DNA of 64,000 nucleotides from Marinobacter mobilis (GTDB lineage Bacteria; Pseudomonadota; Gammaproteobacteria; Pseudomonadales; Oleiphilaceae). Each line of letters starts with the position of its first letter. Positions within the stretch are counted from its first letter, which is position 1. Below, piece after piece: positions 18,488-27,253 of the stretch. Below the pieces are notes generated by a model that ran no database searches, had not been told where the DNA came from, and saw only the letters and a list, made by a program, of their open reading frames with translations. Location: contig NZ_FNNE01000002.1 in assembly GCF_900106945.1 (NCBI RefSeq), positions 186,001 to 250,000 of the forward strand. Reading direction: 5' to 3'. The position numbers were made by a program, and so were the translations under genes.

Positions 18488-18790
18488 TCAGAACTCCGCG
18501 GAGTCGAAAATATAGCGTTTGCGTTCGTGCGCGGTCTCGACACCGGGAGGAAAATCAATGTTGCTCTCAGGCGCGGCCTGTTTCATGTCCATGTCCACCA
18601 TCACTGCGTCCTTGGTTCCGCCGGGGCCAGCAGCCGTGGCGCCGTAGGTTGAGTGGATCCTCTCGATGGTGTCCATGGCCTGTTGGGTTCCGGATTCGTT
18701 GTATCGATCGGCAAGGCCTTCAGCAACGGCGCCTAGCGAAAAAGACAGCAGGCATACGGAAAGCAAGACTGATCTGCTTGATGTCAGCAT
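18488..18790 (-). CDS. Small exported protein of unknown function
   Basis: 100 residues with a typical signal peptide (MLTSSRSVLLSVCLLSFSLGAVAEG) and a strong AAGGAG ribosome site. The mature part is about 75 residues, acidic, with DAVMVDMDMKQAAPESNIDFPPG and a C-terminal ERKRYIFDSAEF. No cysteines in the mature part, no known family. It is convergent with the glutamate-synthase-like gene and has its own promoter region shared with the divergent gene at 19078. Periplasmic location is expected. Confidence 0.65.
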   Translation of the reverse strand: MLTSSRSVLLSVCLLSFSLGAVAEGLADRYNESGTQQAMDTIERIHSTYGATAAGPGGTKDAVMVDMDMKQAAPESNIDFPPGVETAHERKRYIFDSAEF

Positions 18791-19017
18791 GGTTCGCTCC
18801 TTGTTTTTTGCTGGGGGTTCTGACGCGCTGAACGGAGCCTTCCATTCACAAAACCCTACGTCTTTGACAGCTGCGCCGGGGGAAGTTCGAGAACGTTTAG
18901 TTGCATCAACCCTGGGTTTGATTCCCTTCTACACTTAATTGCGGGAAAAGGAATCGAGACTGGCGTCCGTGTTTACAAATGTATCTTTATGTAGCTTGAG
19001 TTCTGGTTCTCGTTTTT

Positions 19018-19033
19018 TTGACACAAACGTTTG
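19018..19033 (+). promoter_or_regulatory. TTGACA box with an overlapping palindrome
   Basis: TTGACA (19018-19023) matches a -35 box and is followed at once by the perfect 10-base palindrome CAAACGTTTG (19024-19033), a plausible operator. A good -10 at standard spacing is not obvious. It sits 45-60 bases before the small membrane protein gene at 19078. Confidence 0.35.
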
Positions 19034-19077
19034 CAATATTTCGTCATATTTACGACGCGATTGATGGATGTTTGTCT

Positions 19078-19335
19078 ATGAAGCCTAAGTTCTCGCCGCA
19101 AGCTTCTGAGGTTAAAGCGAGCCAATGGATGAGCGCGCCCCTGGTGGTTAGCTTCATTTCTCTGATCGTTCTGGTGGTCAGTGTTGTCATGCTGTCTCAG
19201 TCTTCCGGGGTGAATGTCAGTGGCCTGGCAGGCTCACTTCGTCATCAGTCCTTCGACCCTGCGGTACTTCTGGTTCACACAGGTGAAGCGGTTTCTGAAG
19301 CCTGGATTCAATTGATCCAGACGGCAGGTTCGTAA
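19078..19335 (+). CDS. Small single-span membrane protein (85 aa)
   Basis: Reading from the ATG at 19078 gives MKPKFSPQASEVKASQWMSAPL, then one long hydrophobic span (VVSFISLIVLVVSVVMLSQ) and a polar tail of about 45 residues ending WIQLIQTAGS. A TTG 60 bases upstream in the same frame coincides with a -35-like element and is rejected as start. No family is recognised. A good intrinsic terminator follows at 19381-19420, which supports this being a transcribed single-gene unit. Function unknown. Confidence 0.55.
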   Translation: MKPKFSPQASEVKASQWMSAPLVVSFISLIVLVVSVVMLSQSSGVNVSGLAGSLRHQSFDPAVLLVHTGEAVSEAWIQLIQTAGS

Positions 19336-19380
19336 GCGACCAATCCGGTGTTTCTCAAGGCCCGGGGTATGCCTGGGAGC

Positions 19381-19420
19381 ATCCCTGTCGGTATAGTCCG
19401 GCAGGGATTTCTTGTTGTTT
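19381..19420 (+). terminator. Intrinsic terminator
   Basis: ATCCCTGTCGG pairs with CCGGCAGGGAT (one T-G pair) around TATAGT, followed by TTCTTGTTGTTT. It lies 45 bases after the small membrane protein stop codon. Confidence 0.75.
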
Positions 19421-19561
19421 GGCAGGGGATGGTTTGGGCTAAGTTGGTACGAATGTACTAATTTGTAGCCAAATGTAACATGAGATGCGCATCACTTTTT
19501 TTTGACGCTTAGCCTATCAAAATGGTGTCAACTTTCAGTCACGCCAGATAGGTGAAGAGCA

Positions 19562-20158
19562 ATGAACTTGCAGCGTTTTCTTCTTGTAGTAGCAACTTTG
19601 GCCCTGACTGCATGCGGTGGCGGTGGTGGTGGCGCGTCTGAAAAACCCTCAGTGGTCGCCACCAGCCAGGAAGAATCCGCCGCCCCCCAGGAAGAGGTTC
19701 CCAGTCAGTCTCAGGATCTGCCTGCGGGCTGCGTACTGACGGATTACCAGAAAGCCATGATGGCGCAGATCAACAAGGCACGGGCGGTGGCCCGGAGCTG
19801 CGGTGCGACCCACTTTGAGCCGGCTCCGGCACTTACTTACAGTTGCGAGATCCAGCCTGCGGCCATCAACCACAGTGTCGATATGGCGACCAACAACTTC
19901 TTCTCCCACACAGGTTCAGACGGTCTGCGAGTGTCTCACCGAGTGACCGATACCGGCTATGAGTGGGCCGTTGTCGGGGAAAACATCGCCGCAGGGTTTT
20001 CCAGTGTCGGAGACGTGATGACGGGTTGGCTGAACAGTGAAGGGCACTGCCGGAACATTATGGATCCGCGCTTCGAGCACGTTGCGGTGGCCCGGGTCAA
20101 CACCAATCAGGCGGATTACGATAACTATTGGACTCAGGTCTTCGCGGATCCTCGTTAA
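19562..20158 (+). CDS. CAP-domain lipoprotein
   Basis: 198 residues with a lipoprotein signal ending ALTAC and followed by six glycines, a common linker in marine gammaproteobacterial lipoproteins. After a disordered acidic stretch comes a CAP (SCP/PR-1) domain: MMAQINKARAVARSCG, INHSVDMATNNFFSHTGSDG, GENIAAGFSSVGDVMTGWLNSEGHCRNIMDP and FEHVAVARV, with the usual H/E/H cavity residues (HS, GENIA, GHC). Bacterial CAP lipoproteins are extracytoplasmic and of unclear role. The gene is isolated and ends at a very strong terminator. Location on the outer membrane is inferred from the absence of an Asp after the lipidated cysteine. Confidence 0.88.
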   Translation: MNLQRFLLVVATLALTACGGGGGGASEKPSVVATSQEESAAPQEEVPSQSQDLPAGCVLTDYQKAMMAQINKARAVARSCGATHFEPAPALTYSCEIQPAAINHSVDMATNNFFSHTGSDGLRVSHRVTDTGYEWAVVGENIAAGFSSVGDVMTGWLNSEGHCRNIMDPRFEHVAVARVNTNQADYDNYWTQVFADPR

Positions 20159-20170
20159 GCCTTCGTTGCA

Positions 20171-20215
20171 CCGTAAATAAAAAGAGCGCCGGGCAGGCGC
20201 TCTTTTTATTTACGG
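20171..20215. terminator. Very long perfect terminator hairpin
   Basis: A perfect 20-base inverted repeat, 20171-20190 against 20196-20215, with a 5-base GGGCA loop. The stem contains AAAAAGAGCGCC and GGCGCTCTTTTT, so both strands have a GC core followed by a T run and it should stop transcription in both directions. Confidence 0.9.
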
Positions 20216-20359
20216 TGACTTGCGTTTTCTTGGGTGTCTTCTTCAGCTTTTTTTCGGGGGAGAGAGAATGGCTGGAAGGGGGTTGGGGCATGGAAATCTG
20301 GAGCAGTAATCGGTAAGCTTGCTGGCCGAAAATTGATCAGATCCTCCGTTAACCTCCGA

Positions 20360-20728
20360 ATGAAGACCATGAATCCCGTTCGACTGAAAATCTCAATCTC
20401 TGCTCTGTCTCTCCTGGTCATGGCGCTGGGCGCTGTGGTGATGGCCTCGTCCATGCAGGATGGGGCGAACTCTTTAGGTATGACCCTGGGGGCCCTGCTG
20501 ATCCTGGTGCCTGCTTCGGTCATGGTGACCCGTCTGCCGAGGTTGTGGCGATACCAGGTACAAACCCGTGACTGGTACCAGACCACCTATCCCGCTGCGG
20601 TGTCCGGTGAGCGGGTCGCCTGTTTCTCCTGCGGCAGCGATGACATTGAAACCCATACCATCAACCGGCAAACGGGTCATAACGGACATATCTGCGGACA
20701 GTGTGATACCACCCTGTTCTACTCCTGA
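20360..20728 (+). CDS. Two-span membrane protein with zinc-ribbon tail
   Basis: 122 residues from the ATG at 20360 (MKTMNPVRLKIS), the first plausible start with a basic N-terminus; an upstream frame runs back to the terminator and is not believed. Two hydrophobic spans (ALSLLVMALGAVVMAS and LGMTLGALLILVPASVMV) are followed by a cytoplasmic tail with CFSCGSDDIETH and HICGQCD, two CxxC knuckles that should bind zinc. No known family. The layout (membrane hairpin plus zinc ribbon) recurs in small regulatory or chaperone-like membrane proteins, but a function cannot be given. Confidence 0.7.
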   Translation: MKTMNPVRLKISISALSLLVMALGAVVMASSMQDGANSLGMTLGALLILVPASVMVTRLPRLWRYQVQTRDWYQTTYPAAVSGERVACFSCGSDDIETHTINRQTGHNGHICGQCDTTLFYS

Positions 20729-20793
20729 ATAGCCGCTGGTGTTTGCCCGCTATCGTGGTAACGTTTCTGCATTATCCGGTCCGGGGGCAGCAA

Positions 20794-21636
20794 GTGGTGA
20801 CGGCAATAGCAAAACAGGGGGCATTCGCGTGTCTGCGGGTGTGGTGTGTTGTGTCATGTTCGCTGGTCGCCGGTACGGCTGCCGCTGCTGATCAGAGGGC
20901 TGGGGGCTATGTCGAGGCCGGGGCCAGCTGGCTCTATTTCAACTACCAGGAAACCGGCAGCGCTGGTCAGGTGCTGAATGAAGAAACTGGGGATATCCCC
21001 GGCGTCTATGTTGCCTGGTCGTCGGTGTTTGGTTCCTACGCCTGGGCCCGGCTTGAGGCCAGCTATGCGAGTCACAGTGTGACCTACGAGGGGCAAACCC
21101 AGGCGGGAGCGCCGCTAACCACCTCTACCCATGAGCGCCTGATTCACTACGATGGCCGAGTCGGAGGTCAGTGGTTGCAGAATGCCATCGCTGTTCGCCC
21201 CTTCCTGTCCGTCCGTTACCAGCGTTGGGACCGGGAAATCCAGCCGACCGCCTCAAGTCTCGCCCTGAATGAGTATTACCGCTGGTGGGAAGCCGGTGTC
21301 GGGGTCGAAAGCTGCGGCAGTGGATGGTCATGGGCCGCGGAAGTTTGTCTGGATCTTGGTGTATTCCGGACCACAGCTGCCGAAGTGGAGGTCGCGCTGG
21401 GGAGTGATCCGGATAATTATCCGGTGCTGGAGCCGGGGGATGGTTCGGGGTATCGGGTTCAGTTGCGGTGGTCGCCGCCGGCGTCGTCGCACCTGGTGGT
21501 AAGCCTCTTCCATGCAGCCTGGGATTTTGACCGCAGTGACTCGGAGTTGGTCCGCTTGGGTTTCGCCCAGCTTCGTATTCGTGAACCGGCGAGCGAGGCC
21601 AGCCGTCAGGGAGTGAGAGTGGCGCTGCGGTTTTGA
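20794..21636 (+). CDS. Outer-membrane beta-barrel-like protein
   Basis: 280 residues from a GTG at 20794, after GGGGGCA; the frame also opens at a TTG at 20743. The signal peptide (residues about 8-30) ends AAAADQ. The mature part consists of alternating hydrophobic/polar strands with aromatic ends (GGYVEAGASWLYFNYQET, YVAWSSVFGSYAWARLEASYASHSVTYEG, AVRPFLSVRYQRWDREI, YRVQLRWSPP, LVVSLFHAAWDF) and ends in phenylalanine (RVALRF), the outer-membrane insertion signal. About ten to twelve strands are possible. No specific family recognised. Confidence 0.72.
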   Translation: MVTAIAKQGAFACLRVWCVVSCSLVAGTAAAADQRAGGYVEAGASWLYFNYQETGSAGQVLNEETGDIPGVYVAWSSVFGSYAWARLEASYASHSVTYEGQTQAGAPLTTSTHERLIHYDGRVGGQWLQNAIAVRPFLSVRYQRWDREIQPTASSLALNEYYRWWEAGVGVESCGSGWSWAAEVCLDLGVFRTTAAEVEVALGSDPDNYPVLEPGDGSGYRVQLRWSPPASSHLVVSLFHAAWDFDRSDSELVRLGFAQLRIREPASEASRQGVRVALRF

Positions 21637-21657
21637 GCCCGCAGCGCCAAAGCCGCC

Positions 21658-22569
21658 TTATTGCTGTGGGACCGGGTAGCCGACACCGTCGTAGGTGACG
21701 GTGTAGTCAGCTCCACAACCACTGAAGGTTGCGGTTGCCACCACCCCGGAGGCGTCCGTCACCGTGATGGTGCCCGTGCTGAAGCCGGTGCCATCGGTGC
21801 AGATGATCAGGTCGGTTCCCTGGAAATCCACGTAGCCGAGTTCCTGGTGATAGACCCGGGCGCTGACAGTAAAGCCAAGGTTGTTGTCGCCACTGACTGT
21901 TACATTGGTGACCCGGTAGCGTTCACCGTCGCTGCCGGTAAAGTCGGTGGTGTAAGTGCAGTTGTCCAGCATGTCGCCGCTGCAGCTGATCGAGCCGGCG
22001 CTGTTCTGGCTTTCACCCAGATAATTGTAGGTAATATCAAAAGTAGCGTCGTAACTGGTCAGGGTTTCGCCGCTGTAGGTGAAGGTCATATCCACCCAGC
22101 CATTGAGGACCATGTTGCCACCCTCGGCAGCTTCACAGTAATCCTTGTAGTCCACCCTGAAGTGAGTCTGGCTGTAGGCAGTAATGTCGGCACTGCCGCC
22201 ACAGCTACCAGTAATGCTTTGGGTATCGGCCGCGGACGGAATGTTCATCGATAACACCAGATCCAGGGTGCGTGCGACGATGTCCTCAGTGGCGCCCACC
22301 TGATCCGTTTCAGCGGCAATCGGGAAGTTAAACGCATCCTGTGCGTATATGCCCTGACTCGCCGCCTGGCGGCTGGCTTCAGAGACGGCCTTGGCCTCAT
22401 CTTCCGAGCTTACGCTGGCCTGCGACGTGTTAAAGGTGACGCTGCCTGAGGTTGAGCCGTCATCACCCCCTCCGCCACCACCGCCACAGGCGGCCAGCCC
22501 TAACAGGCCTGTCAGTAGCAGGGCATTGCGGAAGAGGGAAAAGGCCGGATTTTTGTGTTTTGTTTCCAT
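21658..22569 (-). CDS. Glycine-rich-linker lipoprotein, unknown function
   Basis: 303 residues from the ATG at 22569 (METKHKNPAFSLF), where GGAGAA precedes it; a longer frame upstream is not used. A lipoprotein signal ends GLAAC and is followed by seven glycines and DDGSTSG, the same linker style as the CAP lipoprotein at 19562. The mature part is rich in S, T, D and Y and looks all-beta (YSGETLTSYDATFDITYNYLGES, GERYRVTNVTVSGDNNLGF, GTITVTDASGVVATATFSG). Six or more paired cysteines point to disulfides. No family is recognised. It ends 22 bases from the convergent barrel gene. Confidence 0.72.
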   Translation of the reverse strand: METKHKNPAFSLFRNALLLTGLLGLAACGGGGGGGDDGSTSGSVTFNTSQASVSSEDEAKAVSEASRQAASQGIYAQDAFNFPIAAETDQVGATEDIVARTLDLVLSMNIPSAADTQSITGSCGGSADITAYSQTHFRVDYKDYCEAAEGGNMVLNGWVDMTFTYSGETLTSYDATFDITYNYLGESQNSAGSISCSGDMLDNCTYTTDFTGSDGERYRVTNVTVSGDNNLGFTVSARVYHQELGYVDFQGTDLIICTDGTGFSTGTITVTDASGVVATATFSGCGADYTVTYDGVGYPVPQQ

Positions 22570-23151
22570 GTCAGTGTTCTCCACTGGATCTCCATTTGAT
22601 GATTCACCTGGTACTGCCGCAGTGCAATCCGAAGGTCCTTCCTGATTCGTGCTGGCGTCGCTGCTGACCGACCTGTTCCGGTTCGGTAATGTTGAGCATT
22701 CTGGCGCAGGCTCGCCAAAACGCTCCAATAGCCTCCTCAGTATAGTTGCCGGGGCAGATATGACCCAACGCCATAACATCATGGCGTTTCTCCGATTGAG
22801 ATATTTTTCACAATTTAACCTCAAGGAAGACGGTTTTCAGTCGAAATAATGTGATGTAGGTCACATTAAGTTCGGTTTTCGGGATGGTTGAGGGGCAATG
22901 TTGGCCTCAGATGTAGCTCTTCGGGATGAATGGACTAGTGTTAGAAGTGAATGTGTCTTCCCTTTGAATGGGAAAAGCGCAGGGTAGGCGCCGGTTATTT
23001 TTCGTTATTTCAAAAACATGATAAGAAAAACTACATAAATGGACGCTTTCGCTACGGTACCCAGGTCGAACTGGGGGCACACTGAAAAAAGACGCAAGGT
23101 TCAGCCCACTATTGGTGCTGGCTGGATTCACTGGTGGTATGAGGGTCACTG
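22570..23151. other. Intergenic region upstream of the chemotaxis operon
   Basis: 582 bases between the divergent lipoprotein and first chemotaxis receptor genes. It holds a strong CRP/Vfr-type site at 22848-22867 and an A/T-rich stretch around 22995-23040 that may carry promoters. The short open frames in it lack ribosome sites and convincing protein sequence. I saw no sigma-28 or sigma-54 promoter. Confidence 0.6.
22848..22867. promoter_or_regulatory. CRP/Vfr-type cAMP receptor protein site
   Basis: TGTGA-N6-TCACA with symmetric flanks AA-T and TT, that is a 20-base near-palindrome matching the consensus at all ten core positions. It lies about 285 bases upstream of the first chemotaxis gene and 278 upstream of the divergent lipoprotein gene, so either or both could be controlled. 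Confidence 0.75.
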
Positions 23152-24306
23152 ATGGCGGATTCATCAAGAATAACGTGGCTGGCCATGGCTGCCCTGGCAG
23201 GGGCCGGAACCGGGCTTGTCGTTCAGGTTTTTCTGCCGCCCTGGCTGGCGGTGATCGTTGCGGCACTGGTGGTATCGGGTGTGGTCTGGTTTGCGGATCA
23301 GAAGACTGCGACAACGCCGGAGCTCAGTGAGGCAGAGATTGCCTCCTTTACCTCCCGGGTCGATGGTTCGCTGATCGGTGATATTGCTGACCTGCACCGC
23401 AGTGAGCTGGATATTCAAAGTGACCAGCTGACCAGCCTCAATGGAGTTCTTCAGGACGGCGTCCAGTTGCTGCGGGTCGCTTTCGACGATATGCACAATC
23501 TGCTCAATGACCAGAAGGACGCCATTGGTCAGATTCTCTCCGGCGCCGAGGGTGACAGTGGCGGTATCAACTTCGACGAGTTCATTCAGCGCACGTCCGA
23601 GATGCTCGACTTTGTCATTAACAATACGGTCACCATCAGTGAAGATCTGACGAATCTGGTGGATAAAGTGAACTCGGTCGACCAGCAGATGCCCGCTGTG
23701 ATGAAGGCTCTGGAAGAAATCGACCAGCTGGCCGACCAGACCAACCTGTTGGCTCTCAATGCTGCCATTGAAGCCGCCCGGGCCGGTGAGCATGGTCGGG
23801 GATTTGCCGTGGTGGCGGACGAAGTTCGCTCCCTGTCCCGGCGTTCCGCGGAGTTCAGCAATGTCATCCGCCAGCAGCTCCAGGGCATTAACCAGGCGGT
23901 GACTCATCTGAGTCAGCATATCGGTGCCATCGCTGCCCAGGATCTCGATACCCTGAAGGCATCCAAGGCAGAAGCTGAAACCTCAATCAGCAATCTGCAG
24001 ACGCTTGCCCAGCGCGACCGCGACCTTACCGAGAACATCGACCGTATTGCCGAACAGCTGGTGGATGCCTCTGGGCGGGCCACCCGTGGACTGCAGTTCG
24101 AGGACATGACCACTCAGACCGCCGATTATCTGAAGCAGCGCATGGAACTGCTGAGGGCACTTGATATTCGCCTTGCACAATTGGTGACGGAAGACGTCGA
24201 CAGCCTGCCTGCGGCCCTGGCGAAAACCCGGGCGGAGTTGCGTGACTATCGCCAGAGCCCGGTCAGCCAGCAGTCCATGGATAGCGGCGAGATTGAACTT
24301 TTTTAA
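23152..24306 (+). CDS. Short methyl-accepting chemotaxis protein without periplasmic sensor
   Basis: 384 residues. Two membrane spans near the N-terminus ([19 protein letters not shown] and [18 protein letters not shown]) are joined by only a few residues, so there is no external sensor domain, and no HAMP or PAS domain follows. The cytoplasmic hairpin tip is present at about residues 195-225 ([33 protein letters not shown]). GAGGG precedes the ATG. First gene of the operon, in the place of cttP in P. aeruginosa che2. Sensing must be of the membrane or cytoplasm, or indirect. The C-terminus (SGEIELF) is not the usual CheR-binding pentapeptide. Confidence 0.88.
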   Translation: MADSSRITWLAMAALAGAGTGLVVQVFLPPWLAVIVAALVVSGVVWFADQKTATTPELSEAEIASFTSRVDGSLIGDIADLHRSELDIQSDQLTSLNGVLQDGVQLLRVAFDDMHNLLNDQKDAIGQILSGAEGDSGGINFDEFIQRTSEMLDFVINNTVTISEDLTNLVDKVNSVDQQMPAVMKALEEIDQLADQTNLLALNAAIEAARAGEHGRGFAVVADEVRSLSRRSAEFSNVIRQQLQGINQAVTHLSQHIGAIAAQDLDTLKASKAEAETSISNLQTLAQRDRDLTENIDRIAEQLVDASGRATRGLQFEDMTTQTADYLKQRMELLRALDIRLAQLVTEDVDSLPAALAKTRAELRDYRQSPVSQQSMDSGEIELF

Positions 24307-24348
24307 CGACACGCATTGGCATGTGGATGTGCCAGGAGGAAGTAAACG

Positions 24349-24714
24349 ATGGGTAAACACGTTCTGATAGTCGATGACTCTGCCTCCATTCGGCAGATGG
24401 TGGAACACACCCTGAAAACCGGGGGCTATCAGGTCACTGTGGCGTGCGATGGTCAGGAGGCGCTGGACCTCTGCCAGAAGCAGCACTACGACTGTGTGCT
24501 GACGGATCAGAATATGCCGAGGATGGATGGCCTCACCCTGATCAAGAATTTGCGCGGCATGGCCAGCTATGGCCGGACGCCCATTCTGGTGCTCACTACT
24601 GAGGCCAGTGATGACATGAAGGCCAAGGGCCGCTCTGCGGGCGCGACCGGGTGGATGGTCAAGCCGTTTAACCCGGAGAACCTGCTTCAGGTTGCAGCGA
24701 AGGTGATGCCGTAG
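24349..24714 (+). CDS. cheY: CheY-type response regulator
   Basis: 121-residue single receiver domain. The acidic pair is D9/D10 (LIVDDSASIRQM), the phosphoacceptor D53 (VLTDQNMPRMDG), followed by LVLTTEAS with the conserved threonine and VKPFNP with the conserved lysine. No output domain. AGGAGGAA lies directly upstream. It sits between the short receptor and cheA, as cheY2 does in P. aeruginosa. In that system the CheY does not clearly act on the flagellar motor, so a non-motility output is possible here too; this is inference from gene order. Confidence 0.93.
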   Translation: MGKHVLIVDDSASIRQMVEHTLKTGGYQVTVACDGQEALDLCQKQHYDCVLTDQNMPRMDGLTLIKNLRGMASYGRTPILVLTTEASDDMKAKGRSAGATGWMVKPFNPENLLQVAAKVMP

Positions 24715-24733
24715 CCCACTGTCGGAGAGTGCG

Positions 24734-26638
24734 ATGAGCATTGATCTGAACCAGTTCCATGCAGTGTTCTTCGAGGAGAGCCAGGAGCACATCGATACGA
24801 TGGAGCAGCTCCTGATGGCTCTCGATCTTGAAGAGCCGGACCCGGAAGACCTCAACAGCATTTTTCGGGCGGCCCATTCCATCAAAGGCGGCAGCGGCAT
24901 TTTCGGGTTTACCGCCCTTGGAAAAATCACCCACGTGATGGAAAACCTTCTGGATCAGCTCCGTAACGGCGAGCGCCATCCGGACACTGCTCTGGTTGAC
25001 CACTTCCTCACGGTCCTTGACTGCCTCCGTCGCATCCTTGATCAGTATCGGGGCGGGGAGGACATCGATTGGGATGAAGTTGAGGAGCAGGTCAAAGCAC
25101 TGGAGGCAATCCTCAACGACGGCAAGAGTACCCCCCGGACGTCCGCCACCGCCAGTTCCTCGGCAGAGCCCGATGCTAATGCAGACAATGACGCCTTTGG
25201 TTTCTTTGATGCCCCGGAAGAGGAACCGGCGGAAACCGCAGATTCCTCAGGCAGTGGTGACAGTGAGAACTGGGGGCTGTTCGAGCCAGAACCGCAAGCG
25301 GAGCCCTCCGGGGCGGAAGCGCCCGATACCGAGGCGGCCTTTGGTTTCTTTGAAGACCCCGCCAGCGCTACTGAACCCCAGCCGGCCAAGACCGCCAGCG
25401 CTGCTTCGGCTGCCGCTCGCCCGGACAGGTCGAAAGCGAAGGCCGCCACGCCCGAATCGGCAACCATCCGGGTCGGGGTGGACAAGGTCGACTCGCTGAT
25501 CAATCTGGTGGGTGAACTGGTGATTACCCAGTCCATGCTCAAGGTGCTGGGAGAAGATCCCGACAATCTCGATACCCTGAAAATGAGTACCGTGCTGGCC
25601 GAACTGGAACGCAATACCCGGGAAATCCAGGAGTCGGTAATGTCGATCCGGATGATCCCGGTGTCGTTTGTATTCAATCGCTTTCCCCGGGTGGTCCGGG
25701 ATCTGGCGAGCAAGATGGAAAAGCAGGTAGAGCTGGTACTGGAAGGCACCCAGACTGAGCTCGATAAGGGGCTTATCGAAAAGCTGGTCGATCCACTGAC
25801 TCATCTCGTACGCAACAGTATCGACCACGGTATTGAATCACCGGAACGGCGTCGTGAAGCGGGTAAGCCGGAGAAGGGCACCATTATCCTGGGGGCGTCC
25901 CAGCGTGGTGGCAGCATCATTATCTCCATCAGCGATGACGGAGCAGGACTGAACCGTGGTCGTATTATGGCCAAGGCCAGGGAAAACGGGCTTCCGGTGT
26001 CGGACGATATGCCCGATGCCGAAGTCTGGGACCTGATCTTCCAACCTGGATTTTCAACGGCGGAGCAGGTCACCGATGTATCAGGAAGGGGCGTTGGTAT
26101 GGATGTGGTGCGACGCAACATCCAGCAACTGGGTGGGCGGATCGAAATCTCCAGTCAGGCGTCGGTGGGCTCGACCTTTACCATCCAGTTGCCGCTGACC
26201 CTCGCTATTGTCGATGGCATGGGCGTCGCGGTGGGCGGCCAGACCTTCATTATTCCATTGGTCAGCATCATCGAATCGATGCAGCCGCCAAGAGCCAACC
26301 TCAAACGTCTGGCAGGTTCCGACTTGCTGCATGTCCGTGAGGAATACTGGCCGCTGTTGCGGCTGGCGGAGGTTATGGAAACCCAGGCCCGTTCTTCGGA
26401 CCCGGCGGAAGCCATTGTGGTGCTGATCGAAACCAGCAAGCGCCGTTACGGGCTGGTGGTGGATGAGCTGGTTGGTCAGCAGCAGGTTGTGATCAAGAGT
26501 CTGGAACAGCATTACAAGCGAGTGCCCGGTGCTGCCGGGGCAACCATCATGGGAGATGGCAGTGTTGCCCTGATCCTGGACGTGGAATCACTCGCGGACA
26601 TTGTCCGGGACCCTATTGTTGAAGAGGAAATCGTATGA
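24734..26638 (+). CDS. cheA: CheA histidine kinase with FGFF-motif linker
   Basis: 634 residues. P1 phosphotransfer domain with H48 in RAAHSIKGGSGIFGF; then a disordered acidic linker (about 135-240) in place of a normal P2 domain, carrying AFGFFDAPEEEP, NWGLFEPEP and AFGFFEDPAS; P3 dimerisation (VDSLINLVGELVITQSML); P4 ATP-binding domain with the N box HLVRNSIDHGIE, G1 SDDGAGL and G2 GRGVGMDVVRRNI; P5 CheW-like domain to the end. It phosphorylates the CheY and CheB encoded beside it. The stop overlaps the cheW start as ATGA. Confidence 0.95.
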   Translation: MSIDLNQFHAVFFEESQEHIDTMEQLLMALDLEEPDPEDLNSIFRAAHSIKGGSGIFGFTALGKITHVMENLLDQLRNGERHPDTALVDHFLTVLDCLRRILDQYRGGEDIDWDEVEEQVKALEAILNDGKSTPRTSATASSSAEPDANADNDAFGFFDAPEEEPAETADSSGSGDSENWGLFEPEPQAEPSGAEAPDTEAAFGFFEDPASATEPQPAKTASAASAAARPDRSKAKAATPESATIRVGVDKVDSLINLVGELVITQSMLKVLGEDPDNLDTLKMSTVLAELERNTREIQESVMSIRMIPVSFVFNRFPRVVRDLASKMEKQVELVLEGTQTELDKGLIEKLVDPLTHLVRNSIDHGIESPERRREAGKPEKGTIILGASQRGGSIIISISDDGAGLNRGRIMAKARENGLPVSDDMPDAEVWDLIFQPGFSTAEQVTDVSGRGVGMDVVRRNIQQLGGRIEISSQASVGSTFTIQLPLTLAIVDGMGVAVGGQTFIIPLVSIIESMQPPRANLKRLAGSDLLHVREEYWPLLRLAEVMETQARSSDPAEAIVVLIETSKRRYGLVVDELVGQQQVVIKSLEQHYKRVPGAAGATIMGDGSVALILDVESLADIVRDPIVEEEIV

Positions 26639-27162
26639 GTGACAGCCAGAGGTCTGCCGAGTCGGACGAGTCGCAGGTCACACGAACCGATGTCAGGGAG
26701 TACCTGACGTTCTCCCTCGGGGAAGAGCATTACGCCATCGACATTATGGCGGTGAAGGAAATACGGGGCTACGAAGCCGTGACCCGGATAGCCAATGCAC
26801 CGGATTTCATCAAGGGGGTGATCAACCTTCGCGGGGACATCGTTCCAATTGTTGATTTGCGGATCAAGTTCAACGTCGGCACTGCCAGTTACGACGAGTT
26901 CACCATCGTCATCGTGATCCAGATCCATGACCGGATGGTGGGCATTGTGGTGGATGGCGTTTCGGATGTTATTTCACTGTCCCGTGAAGAGCGTCGTCCG
27001 CCTCCGGAATTTGGCGTCGCGTTTGACAGCCGGTTCCTGGTCGGGCTGGCGAAGGTCCAGGATCACATGGTCATTCTGGTGAATATCGAGGCCCTGATTT
27101 CCAGTCAGGAACTCGGTCTGGTCGATGCGGTAACCCAGGAGGCCGGCAATGGCGACTCATGA
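26635..27162 (+). CDS. cheW: CheW coupling protein
   Basis: 175 residues, a single CheW domain: [59 protein letters not shown], then [15 protein letters not shown] and a C-terminal [10 protein letters not shown] 20-residue polar N-terminal extension precedes the domain. It links receptors to CheA in the array. It starts inside the cheA stop codon (ATGA overlap), and the next receptor gene begins 91 bases after its stop if the strong AGGAGG start is used. Confidence 0.94.
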   Translation: MSDSQRSAESDESQVTRTDVREYLTFSLGEEHYAIDIMAVKEIRGYEAVTRIANAPDFIKGVINLRGDIVPIVDLRIKFNVGTASYDEFTIVIVIQIHDRMVGIVVDGVSDVISLSREERRPPPEFGVAFDSRFLVGLAKVQDHMVILVNIEALISSQELGLVDAVTQEAGNGDS

Positions 27163-27253
27163 ATCTCAACCTTTTATCAATCCCGGCCAGACGGAACGCA
27201 GCGCGGGTGCTGCAATCACCGGTACAACTATAAACTCCTCAGGAGGGAACGGC

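Noticed and set aside
19024..19033. CAAACGTTTG as a PsrA operator
   Set aside because: The half-sites resemble the PsrA consensus but the required 2-4 base spacer is missing; kept only as an unassigned palindrome.
19484..19493. GATGCGCATC palindrome upstream of the CAP lipoprotein gene
   Set aside because: Perfect but only 10 bases and GC-balanced; easily due to chance, with no matching known operator.
23983..24930. 315-codon open frame on the minus strand
   Set aside because: Runs across cheY and parts of the receptor and cheA genes in antisense; no recognisable protein.
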